A DNA stretch of 64,000 bases, from positions 1,667,361 through 1,731,360 of the forward strand of contig NW_014575563.1 of the NCBI RefSeq assembly GCF_000708205.1, in the 5' to 3' direction. A program made the translations under genes and the position numbers. This DNA is from Mixia osmundae IAM 14324. Its lineage: Eukaryota > Basidiomycota > Mixiomycetes > Mixiales > Mixiaceae. Numbering within the stretch: the first letter of the stretch is position 1; every line of letters starts with the position of its first letter. This document shows positions 15,460-26,570 of this stretch, piece after piece. The notes under the pieces were generated by a model. That model was not told the origin of the DNA, did not search any database, and saw only the letters and a program-made list of their open reading frames with translations.

Positions 15460-17826
15460 CTAGTGCGGATGACCGTCAGGACCGAATGGCCAGTTTGAAA
15501 ACAGTCCGGCGTCATTCCCGCTTGCCAGGTATTCTTGAGCATCGCCGCATTGCCACACGCCCTCTGAGGGTGGCGTATGATCTCTACTGTGAGGGTAAGG
15601 AGAGCGCGGCGGGGGATGACTGGCCATTTGGCTAAGGAACTGCCATTGAGATACTGCAGGTGCCCATTCCTGGGCGAATATGGCAAGGCAATCGAGACTC
15701 TGCAGGGAGCCGCAGGGCATAGATCAGTCTGGCTACTTCTGAGTACGTCAGGCAGACCTGCCTCTTGGTAGAGCATCCGATGCTGAGCAGAACCATCGTT
15801 AAAGTGGGACGCATGAACAGCGCCCGCACAGAAGGTAGCGTAGGTGACCATGCTCGATTGTATCGTGGCTGAGCTGCGCAACATGTTGCGTACAATGGCA
15901 CTGATTGCGCACGCTGCATCGTCGCAAATGCGTAGCGGATCGTCGAGTCCAGGGTCCGGTACAGGCACAAACACTGCCGACTTGTCAGCTCAAAGGCGCG
16001 CGCAGGTGTGATTGGCCTACTGCGATAGAGCAAGATGCGAGATAGATGGTACCACAAAAAGCAAAGATTGACATGCGGCAAGTGGATCATCGTCTCTCCG
16101 TTTGGGCCGACAGCGAGCATATGAGCCGGCAATCCTGTTGCCCATTTCTCAAGAGCATCGTGCAGCGTGGCGATCGAGTCACGTCTGAAAGCAGGCACAA
16201 AGAGTCTTGCGCGGGCGGCGGGCGAGTAGATCATGACGAGAATGTCGTCAATGATGCAAAAGAGTCGGATGAGGGCATTGTAGGTGCTTCTGACGTAGAG
16301 GCGACGACCGAGCAAGAAGGAGGACGACCAGCCGTACGAGGCATCGACGCGATCCTCCACCTCGTCGACGCAGTCCTCTCGGGGGAGAGCTTGATCGACG
16401 TCCGAACGATGCAAGAGCGCGGGACGGCCGAGATAAGCAGCGATGACTTTATCGACCACGAAGATCTGCCTGCGTGGTGCAGCATCACGGTATGAGCAAG
16501 GAGCTCATGTAGCGAGCGAGACGGACCAGAAAGTACGACGCTTGACCTCGACGAGAGGATCGCCACGAAGGCTGCAACGCTGATTGAGACCGAGCTCGAG
16601 TGCCATTGCCACAGCGGAGGCAATGAGCTGGTAGCCTTGCGAGCTCCTCCCACGGGCAATAGCATGCTGACACATGATAATGGCTGCTTGGAGCTTCGAG
16701 AGTGATGCCCCTCCGCCAAAATTCTGCACGTGAGCCAGCGCGACCTCTTCAAAGTGGGACTCGAGCGATGACGAGTCGATTTGGCCGTCGTGTCCGTGCG
16801 CAGCGAGGATCTTCTCGATGCTGGCCGAATCGAGCATCACGAGCGTGCGTGCACCGATGGCAGCGAGTACTTCGGGTGTGATGAAGGAGCTGTCTGTCGA
16901 TGCACGGTCGAAGAAACCACGGTCAAAGATGGGACAGATCTGTCCGCGATCGTGAGCGAATGTCAGTGACGGGACAGAGGATGGACTGACGAGATGGGCA
17001 GTCACTGAGAACTTGCTGAGCATGGCACGCCAGAATCCGGGTGGGAGGGGAATCAGGCGGACTGGCGGTGTCGGTCTGAATGCCTCGTTTTGTCGCCACT
17101 GGGGTTGCGGGATCATCACTGTCCGCATGGCCAGAGTCAGTATTGTGGCACCGCAACAGGATCAGGGCAGACCAGGTGGACCCGATGCGTCATCGTCGGT
17201 GGTGATGCTCTTGCGACGGGGGCCGAGCAGGGTCTCGACGAGCATGGAAGTCGATCCAAAGTAGCTTGCCGTCACCGTGTCGTCAAAGGGAGCACCATCG
17301 GGTGAAGCAGAAGCAAGCGCTCCCTCTGACGTATCGTGCATGCCCATACTTGCGTCCATAGCGTGTCTGATGGTGTTGAGCTTGATCCGCCTGGGTGGTC
17401 CTCTGTCCTCGGCAGGATGATCAGGGCTAGTCTGTTCGATGAGAAAAAGCGAGCCTGACTTCTTTCGAGGGATGCCGTATGCGCAGGGTTCGCTTCGGAA
17501 CGAGTTGAGACAGCGCTCGCAGGGTAGCTTGCCATCGCACTGCGCCTCAGGAACCGAGCGTAAGAGTCGACCTCTGACTCTGAGCGCCGTTTTGATGAAC
17601 TCGCCTTGACTTTGAGACTGGAGCAGGCCATGCAAGCTTGTGCAACACGAGGTTGTCGCTCTGCTTTGCGTGGCCGGACCGGATCCGAGCCAGTCTCTGC
17701 TTGGCCTGCGCTGGTGGGACTCGAGGGAGACTCCTGAAGAGAGATCAGCGCGTGACTGGACGATGTCGAGGGTGGCGAGTTGAACTTGAAGGAAGCAAAA
17801 GCATCAATCATGTCCGGGTGAACCAT
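15460..17826 (-). CDS. Zn(II)2Cys6 fungal transcription factor
   Basis: DNA-binding regulator with a binuclear zinc cluster and a fungal-specific middle homology region. Introns on the minus strand are 17540-17604 (GC-AG), 17119-17172, 16940-16990, 16466-16522, 15974-16020 and 15700-15746, giving 681 residues. The cluster reads CMACSSLKVKC then DGKLPCERC, with a final Cys in SEPCAYG: C-X2-C-X6-C-X5-C-X2-C-X8-C. The GC-AG intron splits it exactly before the third Cys, and only that splice gives canonical spacing. The middle domain is recognised by LALELGLNQRC, KRRTFWS and VVDKVIAAYLGRPALL. Target genes cannot be inferred; neighbouring BAT is a separate gene on the same strand. Confidence 0.9.
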
Positions 17827-17892
17827 GACTGTCAGAGCTGAACGTGAGCAGTAAGAGAGAAACGCGCGAATGACGGGAAATGAGAAAGAGAG

Positions 17893-17895
17893 ANG
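17893..17895. other. Ambiguous base (N) in assembly
   Basis: A single undetermined base lies in a purine-rich run just upstream of the zinc-cluster gene start. It is the only N I noticed and affects no accepted coding exon. Confidence 0.9.
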
Positions 17896-18055
17896 GGGCC
17901 GGTGTGCGGCAAGGCAAGGAGCCGACGCGGTCAAGAGCGTCTGGTGAGGTCATCCGATGCCCTCTCGATGATCACGGCAAAGCGTCTGAAGTGCAATTCT
18001 GACAGCACACAGGGTGGGCAAAGACGCCAGCGCGATCGGTACCGGGCAGGCGGTC

Positions 18056-19796
18056 CTAATCAACGACGACGCTCCAGTCCGAGGGGATCTCGCCCGTCTG
18101 TCGTCCTACGACCTCGGTGAGCATCGAGCGTGCGATATCGCCCAACCCGTCTGCACCGACGGGCACATTGATCGATTGTCCGTTGTATCTGCATCTGACG
18201 CTATCAGCTAGAGTGCAGGTGACGAGTGAAGGTACGAATGACCCTATGCGCTCGACAGGACTGACGATGGCTGCTGTGCCGGAGCCAAAGATCTCGAGCA
18301 GCTTGCCCTCGCTCGCCGCAGACTTGATCTCGGCCATTGTCACTTTGCGCTCGCTGACTTCTAGCTTGTCGGGTAATGAGGAGATCTTGAAGCTCGTCTC
18401 GGGATCTGCATGCGCTCGCGCCAGGGCGAGTATCGAATCGCGCGTGACGCCGGGCAGGATGATATCGTCGAGCGGCGGCGTAACGAGCTCGGTGACTGCA
18501 CATACGTTATGAGCTGCAGGATCAGATGAGCAGCGAGCGATAGACTGACCTCCGTTGCCCTTGTCAAAGGCCATGAAGAGGTTCATCGTGCCTACTTCTG
18601 TCACCTGATCGTCATCGCCAAAGAGCCACAGTATTTGCTGGTATCCCAGCGCAGCAGCTTGAGCTTGGGGTACGACGCCGCTCGCATAGTTGCTCCCCAG
18701 CTTGTAACCGCCCGTTCCGCCTGGCCAAGCTCGCACATAATTGTTCGTCGCGAGCAGAGAGACGGGTTTGAAGCCGGTCTTGTAGTAAGGTCCCACGGGC
18801 GAGCAGATGACGAAGAGCAAGATGTCTGCACATGCTCCTACGCCGAGGGCTGCTTGTGTACCGATCATGGTCGGACGAATGTACAGACTGTGACCTTTCT
18901 CTGCGGGAACCCACCGCCTGTCGAGCGAGACGAGCCGCTTGATCAATTCGATCAATGTATCGCCTGTAAAGTTCTACGATCTGTATCAGAGCCGGACCAC
19001 GGCTGTGTTGGTAATCCAACTGACTGGAAATGCGAGTCTGCTGGCGCTACGATTCATACGTTCCATGTTTTTGTCGGGTCGAAATATCCTCACGCGACCC
19101 TGGAGAATCGACTCACGTAAGACGCCCAACACGAGGCTGCTGATCGGCATGTCGACTTGCCTGGCTGTCTTTGTAGGCCTTCATGCCTTCGAAGAGACAC
19201 GGTCCGTAGTGAAAGACGGTACTGCTGGGATCCAATGACAGATTGCCGTACTGTTTGATGACGGGCGGAGACCAGCCGGATTCGGAGTTCCAGGGTATGA
19301 CGAGCATGTGGTCTGTGAAGGTGTGTCCGAAGACGAGCGAGCTCGAAGGGGGCAAGTCCTTTGGTGAGTCTGATTCTATGATTTGCAATGCTGATGCCTG
19401 TCAGGATGATAAACCTCGTTCAGTCGAGGAGGGCTGGGCATGTTGGCGTGCAGGACGTACGTCAATGTCGTCCATCCCGATCACTTCGCCCGTCATGGGA
19501 TCCATACGTTGGCCTGACCCCATGGGCGCACTGCTCTGAGCTTGACCAGCAGCGAAAACTTGCTTCGAGTCAACGGGCGGCGTCTTTGTCTTTGCACTCC
19601 CCCTGCCGCCGAGCGACGAGGATGTATCCGCAGAGCTTGTGGAGCCGTCCGGCGAGCCTGTCGACTTGTTACGTTGCTGTGATCTTGATGGCGCTGGACG
19701 GGCGCAATGACTCGATAGGGGTAACACGTTACTACGGCATGTTGGCGCCCAGCGACGGGTCGCCAAGCGAGGAGCGAGTAGTCTGGGAGCAGGCAT
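18056..19796 (-). CDS. BAT1: Branched-chain amino-acid aminotransferase, mitochondrial type
   Basis: PLP enzyme that interconverts Leu, Ile and Val with their keto acids. Exons are 19796-19461, 19397-19161, 19099-19025, 18973-18550, 18495-18243 and 18188-18056 (485 residues). ATG 19796 opens an Arg-rich presequence (MPAPRLLAPRLATRRWAP). Family blocks are FHYGPCLFEGMKAYKD, IFRPDKNMERMNRSASRL, the lysine region AWPGGTGGYKLGSNYA, EVGTMNLFM and ILPGVTRDSILALAR. Intron 19100-19160 starts GCAAGT and is required to join DSQ to GRVRIFRPDK. Intron 18189-18242 (54 nt) is stop-free, and its removal gives ERIGYNGQSINVP. Mitochondrial versus cytosolic naming is by presequence only. Confidence 0.94.
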
Positions 19797-19993
19797 ACTC
19801 GACCGTGCTCTTTGTGCAGCGGGTCGAGCTGTTGTAGCCGCTTGTGGGGACCAAGTCAACGTCGTGGGCAGCTCTGCTCGACTCCGCCAAAAAGGCACGC
19901 GATCGACAATCTCTGAGGAGTTTGGTCGAGGACTGCCTACGAAGCGAGATCAGCAGGCCAGCTCGAGCAGAGGCCGTGCATCTCGAGTCAAAG
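19797..19993. promoter_or_regulatory. BAT-PUB1 bidirectional promoter
   Basis: Only 197 bases separate two divergent start codons, so both promoters must lie here or overlap coding sequence. Confidence 0.5.
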
Positions 19994-21167
19994 ATGGCGA
20001 TGCCCTTTGGTGGAGAGAACAAGCGCCCGCATCTCTACATCGGCAACATCTCCCCCCGGGTGACCGAGTACATGCTCCAAGAAGTCTTGCAAGTCTGCCG
20101 TCAGGGCCTGCCCGGCACGAGCTGACAGTGCATTGCTCAGTGCACTGGCTGGACCTGTTCAGCAGGTCAAGATCATTCCCGACCGTACATTCCAGCATGG
20201 CGGTCTCAACTATGGCTTTGTAGAGTTTTATACGATGCAAGGAGCAGAACAGGCGCTGCAGACACTCGCCGGTCGCAAGCTCTTGTACGTCGCAGACCCT
20301 GAACGCTCTTCTCTACTCTGGTGACCGAACATGCTTCGAGCGTACAGTGACACAGAGATGAAGGTCAACTGGGCTTACCAGAACCAGACGGCCAAGGAGG
20401 ACGTGACGAACCACTTCCACGTCTTCTGCGGTGATCTCTCGCCCGAAGTGACAGACGACATCCTCCAAAAGACCTTTTCCGCCTTCGGCTCGCTCAGTGA
20501 TGCCCGTGTCATGTGGGACATGGCCAGTGGCAAATCGCGTGGATACGGCTTCCTCGCCTTCAGGGACAGAGCAGACGCAGAGGCAGCCATCAACGCCATG
20601 AACGGCGAATGGCTCGGCAGCAGGGCAATCAGGGTCAACTGGGCCAACCAGAAGAACCAGGGCATGATGGGCGATGGCGGCATGGGCGAAGGCCCTCCGC
20701 CTCCTGCGCGATCAGGCGGTTTCCAGGTCGGCGGATCAGACTACAACATGGTCGTCACCCAGACGCCCGTCTCGAACACGACGGTCTACGTCGGCAATCT
20801 GGTACCCTACTGTACCCAAGCAGATCTCATACCGCTCTTCCAGGGGTATGGCTACATTGTCGAGATCCGCATGCAGGCCGACAGGGGTTTCGCTTTCGTC
20901 AAGCTCGATACGCACGAGCATGCTGCAATGGCGATCGCCTACTTGACCGGTCAGATGTGCCAGGGCCGCTCGCTCAAGTGCAGTTGGGGTAAGGATAGAG
21001 AGGGAGGCGGCGGTATCTCGGGTACGCCGGGCATGTCGATCATTCCAGGCCCGACAGCCTATGCACCTGCTGCGCCACCGCCCGTACCTAGCTTTGCACC
21101 CCAACAAGACTTTTCCGCGCAATGGGCGTCTTACTATGCCAGCCAAGGTCAGCCGAATCCCGTCTAG
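19994..21167 (+). CDS. PUB1: PUB1/TIA-1-like RNA-binding protein with three RRMs
   Basis: Nucleo-cytoplasmic mRNA-binding protein linked to mRNA stability and stress granules in yeast. Exons are 19994-20088, 20141-20284 and 20348-21167 (352 residues). RRM1 starts HLYIGNISPRVTE. RRM2 has FHVFCGDLSPEVTDD and RGYGFLAF. RRM3 has TTVYVGNLVPYCTQADL and RGFAFVKL. Intron 1 (52 nt) begins GCAAGT and gives EVFALAGPVQQV, the family sequence; no GT site restores frame. The C-terminus is short and Gln/Pro/Ala-rich. RRM order and linker sequences match Pub1/TIA-1 rather than PABP. Confidence 0.93.
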
Positions 21168-21280
21168 ACGACATCCTGCGCGGGGGCGGGCGAGCAAGTA
21201 TTCTCTGTACAGGTTGCACAAGCTGTTGACACAACATCTCATCTACTCCTGCTGCTGCTGCTCGTGCTGCTTCGTGTGAA

Positions 21281-21942
21281 CTATGGGTCGTCTGGTTTCT
21301 CTCGTTCGATGAAGAAATGCTCTATGGCTGCACCGAACAGGCCGAATCCTAACCCGCTCAGAGAGGCTGCTCTCAAGCCGCTCTTGCGAGAGATGATGCT
21401 GCCCGTGATGAGCCCCCCGAAGAAAGGGTTCCAAGGATCGTGCTTGGCCCGATACTGGCTCTCTCGTCAGCCTTGATGATCATATTGCGTGAGGAGGCAG
21501 GCTTACGCCTTCGACGATGGACTCTGCGCCTGCAAAGAGAAAGCCTATCCTGCCCCATGTCTTGCCTTGTCGGTACATGCCCTTGCCCATGTCGGCAAAC
21601 ATGACGCCCGTCTTCTTCATCGTCGACATGTCTGGCCGTATGTTGGGGTTCGTCCTGAACGGGTCCTCATACGCAAACGAGACCGACACCAACGACAGAA
21701 ACGCTCCCAACCCACCTCCTGTGACCTTGCAGGTTCAGACTCTGTGTGTGGGTGGGAGGAGCAAGGCTGGACTGACCGACGACGCCGGACATGCCCGCTT
21801 TGAAGAGAGCACTTTCGGGCGCCTGGCTGAAGATTCGCTCGATTCGCTTCATCTGCTTGAACTGAGCCACTTCCTCCGGTGTCGGTGTGCCCCATGTCTC
21901 CGGGATGATGTAGGGCGGCAGAAGAGGACTCGAGCCCTGCAT
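21281..21942 (-). CDS. TIM22: Mitochondrial carrier translocase subunit TIM22
   Basis: Pore-forming inner-membrane subunit of the TIM22 complex, which inserts carrier proteins. Exons are 21942-21777, 21718-21507 and 21454-21281 (183 residues). The N-terminus includes PETWGTPTPEE. The Tim17/22/23 core has glycine-rich spans (SGVVGGGLGAFLSLV, GRIGFLFAGAESIVEGYRAK) and the final FGGLITGSIISRKSGL and GFGLFGAAIEHF. The YRAKHDPWN loop and MYRQGKTWGRIG segment fit Tim22 rather than Tim17 or Tim23. The stop TAG is at 21283-21281. It is divergent from the protease gene 127 bp upstream. Confidence 0.9.
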
Positions 21943-22069
21943 GCTCGCCCCGGGAATGGCGCCTCACTCGATGACGTTTGCCGTCTCGAGCTCTCAAAGA
22001 CGCCAACAGACAGATTGTCGCGACTTGGGCGACACGATCAGACAGACAGGCATCCCGTCAAGGCAAGCT

Positions 22070-23263
22070 ATGGCAGCTTCCCTTACAGCTTCTGCGCCCC
22101 TCAGATGGACCGCCCTGAGCAGAGCAAGCTTGACATGCAGATCGATCGCGATGACACGCTGCGCTGCCAGCCTGCAGCAGCACCGAAAGCTGGCGATAGC
22201 GAGCAGAGATCTCGACATCCCCGTCAAGTTCTATCCTGCTCCCAAAGCGCCCACCAAGTCTATCTTCGATGGCGCAGATCCGAAGAAGCTGCCCTTTGAA
22301 CAAGACCTTTTCGAGCCCATTGACGATCTGTTCATCAACGCGCTCAGGTCGTCGCCACCTGAAGCAACGCACCTCTCTGTCCTCTGCCAGGAGATGTACG
22401 CTCGATCGAACGTCCAGTTGGACGACGAGCTGCCCAATGATTCTGCGCCGGCTGCTAGCAAACGCGTTCGATGCTTCGGCTCCAAAGAACTCCCTTCTTG
22501 GTCTCGCGTGGCACTTCACGCGTCTGCTGTCCTGAGCGGCCAGCAAGTCAAAACCCTCGAAACGGAGGATACGGGTGTCGTCATGATTGCCTGGGTCGAA
22601 CTCCACCCGAAACCTCACGTCATTGTCTGCTCTGGCTTCGTCATCCAAGGCAAAGAACGCAGATATATCGTCACTTGCGCCCACCCACTCCAAGAGACCA
22701 TCGTCGGCGATGTGGCTCGAAGAGGACCCCGAGCGCATCAGCAAGCTAGCGGACCGGCCGCTGGCTTCGTACTGACTGCTCACGGCGATCTCTTGCCCAT
22801 CGGCGAAATCACAGGCGCGGTACTCGATGCGGATATCATGCTCATCCGACCCGGCGGATCACAAGCGCTCGCCAGATTGGACAGCCTACCCTCTCTACCC
22901 GTTTCGCCTTTCCCGCCTCCTGTACTGGCAGAGCAACGCGCCCATTCACTCGTCACAACGCAGAACCAACCTCACTGGCTAGACTGTCGCGTGACATCGT
23001 ACCGCAGTCCGGAGAACTTGGAAGTCCAGCCGGGAACATACGACACGCTAGCTACGATGGCCATTGATGCCGTACCTAGCTCGGGCTCATCTGGCGGTCC
23101 CCTCGTCGATGTGAGCATGGGTGCAGTAACGGGCGTCATCAGGGGCAACTTCCTCGCCCACAATGAACGCACTCGCCGCGGCTTCTGCGCGCCCATCGAA
23201 GCTCTGTGGGAAATATTTGCACTGCCCGGCTTCTTGCCTGCTTCGAGCAAGCGGTCATCATGA
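22070..23263 (+). CDS. Trypsin-like serine protease with predicted presequence
   Basis: Single-exon 397-residue protein. A chymotrypsin-fold protease is indicated by three ordered motifs: YIVTCAHP (His), DADIMLIRPG (Asp) and SSGSSGGPLVD (Ser, with oxyanion GSSGG). The first 45 residues from ATG 22070 are rich in Ala, Arg and Ser with no acidic residue, which looks like a mitochondrial presequence. No PDZ domain is visible, so it is not a standard HtrA/Nma111. The substrate is unknown. An in-frame codon further upstream (21941) would overlap the TIM22 start and is not preferred. Confidence 0.8.
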   Translation: MAASLTASAPLRWTALSRASLTCRSIAMTRCAASLQQHRKLAIASRDLDIPVKFYPAPKAPTKSIFDGADPKKLPFEQDLFEPIDDLFINALRSSPPEATHLSVLCQEMYARSNVQLDDELPNDSAPAASKRVRCFGSKELPSWSRVALHASAVLSGQQVKTLETEDTGVVMIAWVELHPKPHVIVCSGFVIQGKERRYIVTCAHPLQETIVGDVARRGPRAHQQASGPAAGFVLTAHGDLLPIGEITGAVLDADIMLIRPGGSQALARLDSLPSLPVSPFPPPVLAEQRAHSLVTTQNQPHWLDCRVTSYRSPENLEVQPGTYDTLATMAIDAVPSSGSSGGPLVDVSMGAVTGVIRGNFLAHNERTRRGFCAPIEALWEIFALPGFLPASSKRSS

Positions 23264-23387
23264 GCAGTCTATACTTCGAGAGTCTGGCAAGAAACCTGGC
23301 GACGCCCAGAACGGGGCATGCGGAGAAGCCGAAGCCGATCGTGACGACAGCTGCACCGAGCCGGATTGCAAGTCGCTGACAGATAAG

Positions 23388-24653
23388 ATGAACGATATTG
23401 TAGGGCGAGCAACGCAGATAGCGTACTCGAGCATCGATGCCGGTCTCATACCGGACTTCATACTTCGGCCGGCAGTGCGCACGCTGTCTCGTCAACGGAT
23501 CAAAGAAATCGAACGAGGAACGATCCAGGCCAATCATGAGGCCAAGATGGCATTCGTAGAGAGTCTGCGCTCGAGACCGATAGCGATCGAGCAATCGAAA
23601 GCCAATGAGCAGCATTACGAGGTGCGTCCGCCTTGCCCACTCCACAAGCAGAGCTCATGGTGCCGAGCAGGTCTCGACGGAATTCATCCGATCTTGTCTG
23701 GGTCCCAACATGAAGTACTCTTGCTGCTACTACGAGACGGGCAAAGAAACGTTGGAAGAAGCAGAGGTGGCCATGCTTGAGCAGTACTGCCTCAAAGCCA
23801 AGCTTGAGGATGGCATGGATATCCTCGATCTGGGTTGCGGCTGGGGCAGTCTCTGCCTCTATCTCGCCAAGGTGAGCTCGCGAGCGCCCTTACGACCTGA
23901 TATGTGCTCAGTACGAGAGTGACAGAGATACCCAAATGCACGCGTATCCGCACTCTCAAATTCGTCAACGCAAAAGCTACATATCGATGCCATGGCCAAA
24001 GAGCGCGGTCTCACCAATCTCGAGGTTCACACTGGCGACGTCAAGGTGTTTGATTTTGGCGGCATGAAGTCCTTTGACCGTGTGCTGTCGATCGAGATGC
24101 TGGAACACATGAGTGAGTCTCAAATTGGTGCTCAGTCAACGCTGCTAAGCTGTGCCGAGGATTTGCAGAGAACTACGAATTCCTGTTCGAAAAGGTCTCT
24201 CGCTGGCTCAAGCCAAACGGAGAGGCAAACGGCTCAGACGGCTCACTCTTTTTCGCCCACATCTTTTGCCACAAGAGCCAGCCTTACGATTTCGAAGAGG
24301 GCGATGGCTGGATGGCCCAGACATTCTTCTCCGGAGGCACCATGCCCTCGCTCGATCTGTTCGCCTACTTCCAGAAAGACCTGACACTCCAACGATCCTG
24401 GTGGATTAACGGCACGCATTATGCAAAGACGCTCGAAGCATGGCTCGTCAAGCAGGACAGCGGACGCGCACGCTGGCTGGGCGGTCAAGGAAGGATGCTC
24501 GATGGCAAAGCGAGCGAGAAGCGCGAGAAGGAGGCAGCAGTCACTTTTTACCGATTCAGGCTGTTCTTCCTCGCCTGTGCAGAGTTCTTCGGTCTCAATC
24601 AAGGTGAAGAATGGGGCGTAGGACACTATGTCTGGCGCAAGGTCGACAAGTGA
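23388..24653 (+). CDS. SAM-dependent methyltransferase, cyclopropane-fatty-acid-synthase type
   Basis: Class I methyltransferase of the CFA/mycolic-acid synthase superfamily. Exons are 23388-23621, 23671-23871, 23926-24112 and 24169-24653 (368 residues). The block KYSCCYYETGKETLEEAE precedes the SAM loop ILDLGCGWGSLCLYLAK. Next come YPNARVSALSNS, FDRVLSIEMLEHM, the HIFCHKSQPYDFE block and the C-terminal FRLFFLACAEFFGL. This resembles coclaurine-N-methyltransferase-like CFA proteins widespread in fungi, whose substrate is mostly unknown. ATG 23388 starts in frame just before IPDFILRPAVRTL; an extra 5' exon cannot be excluded. The convergent neighbour ends about 70 bp downstream. Confidence 0.88.
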
Positions 24654-24723
24654 AGATGTATTGGGCTTCCAGATAGAGTGTAGTCACAACGACAGGCCAA
24701 ATGCACACACAACATTCTCCGCA

Positions 24724-25301
24724 TCAAGCCACCGCAACGACTTGGGCATACGAGCGAGCACGTTCTGCAGCTTTGCTCTCCAGCATGTTGGCTTCCACTT
24801 GAACCCAGTCACTATCCTCTTCATCGATCTGCTGCTTTCTGCAGGTAGCAAAGATGTCATCGTCGAGAGCAATGACGGTCTTGAGCACCGGCAAGATCTC
24901 GAATTCGCCAGAGATATCTGCTCAGCGCGTCAACTCTGGCACGGCGCAGGACAATGTCAGCGCTTACGCTTGGACTTGTAAGCCGTGCTCGTTTGCATGA
25001 CCGTCTTGAGCTCGCTGAAAGGCACTTCGCGAGCAGTCGCTGGCCTCATGGGCATGGGCAGTTCGCCAACGAGCTTCTTCTGCTCTTGCAATTGACAGAT
25101 AGACTCTGTCATCACGGTATCCGCCGTCACGTCCACGTCATCCTCGACGAGCTTCGCAGCATGTCGACGGGCGGGCGCCTCTGCTCGCGTTGGGCGCGCG
25201 CGCACTTTGACAGCAGCTGCGCCTGCATGCTGTGCAGGATGAGAAGGCCTCTTGGCAAGCGACTTCGCCCGAGCAGCTTCTCGCTGTGTCTTTGCGTCCA
25301 T
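24724..25301 (-). CDS. Uncharacterised 175-residue protein
   Basis: Not recognised. Exons are 25301-24968 and 24917-24724; the 50-nt intron (GTAAGC, ending GAGCAG) joins YKSK to HISGEFEILPVLKT in frame. The N-terminal 50 residues are Ala/Arg/Lys-rich and basic (MDAKTQREAARAKSLAKRP), suggesting a nuclear protein. The middle has TESICQLQEQKKLVGELP. The C-terminal 60 residues are acidic then helical (DEEDSDWVQVEANMLES). No signal peptide or membrane span is visible. Frame continuity through the intron supports a real gene; the role is unknown. Confidence 0.65.
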
Positions 25302-26570
25302 GATTTCGAAGAATGGCGATTGAGACCGGGTCGAGTCTGCTTCGCACAGACAGTCAAGTCGTGCTGAAGACAGAAGCAGCCTGAGCCGCCTCGAACCTCA
25401 ATGTCAACACTGATTAGAGCCCGCTCCGCGCGATGACGCCGGCCGAATAACAAAAACAGTGAACTTCGCGCTCGCGTGATTTCGGGACGGCGTCTTCATC
25501 GATTCCTCTCGTGGAATAACCCAACAAATCTGAGAGACCTTTCCGATTTGATTAAAAGCCACGCCGTTGCGCAGCTTCGATGGTGCAGATTCTAGTGCCC
25601 TCTTAGCGGCCGTGATGCATGATATCCGGACGGCGAGGTGTTCGACAATGTTCTCCCCAGCCCGAAAGAAGGCGTCTCTGCAGATGTGGAAGATCAATTA
25701 GAGGGTTCGCGAATCTCGCAACCAGAGGGGTATTGAATGATTGAATGAGTGCCGCCGCCGCAATCTCTTGCACCTGGCCACACTGGAGGCGGACTTGACC
25801 GTATCCAATCTATTGAACTAGGTCATCAAAAAGAGGTCGGACGACTTGGATCTCATTCCGGGAAGCGTGCCGCGAAGGTTTTACAAGTGACGCGCATCGA
25901 CAGCGCCCATCGCCGTTGCACGACCCACTCGCTCGTGAGACCAGGCAAGGAAGCGGTACTGCGCAATGGGAAAGTAAGCAAGATCGACAAGAGCACAGAT
26001 CAGAGCAAAGAACAAGTCAGGGAGCCCAGAGTGGGCGATCATAGTCGAGAAAGTCCGGTGGTGTAAGGCGCACTCTCTTCAGAGCGACATCTCCGAGCAC
26101 AGAACATTCTGGCGGTGTGGCATTAGGGTCACAGACTGTATATCACACTCTTTGACCGGCGACAGCCCCGCCCTATCAAAGGCGAAACCTTTGCTTTGGC
26201 GCGCAGTCAGCCAGCCTACGTCAACGACTGGCCTCCACCGAGGACAAGTCAACCTTTCGGAACCAAGTGTCGTGCGCAATCGCTGCCGCTCAGCAGCCGA
26301 GATAGCACAGACCGCGTTCTGGACGCTGCCAAGGGATCGTCAAGCTCGTACGCCGCAACGCATCGACCTCGTCTCGACTTCGGCTTTCAGCACACGCTCG
26401 ATTGAGAGATCACCCCGCGAGAGAGAGAGACAGCTCGATACAGCCAATAGCGTCAGCTAGGACATATGATGTGCGGCAGAGAAGCATAGACGAGCGAGAG
26501 GAGACACGTAGCGCGCCTTTGCAACGACGTTGCTGACAGCGACGCGCTGCCGCCTTCCCTGGATGTCGGC
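25302..26570. promoter_or_regulatory. 1.27-kb divergent intergenic region upstream of SAK1-like kinase
   Basis: Long gap for this window. Short frames at 25749-26066 and 26152-26460 show no domain and no spliceable partner. A purine repeat lies near 26411-26432. It most likely holds the kinase promoter and long leader. I see no tRNA or structured RNA. Confidence 0.45.
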
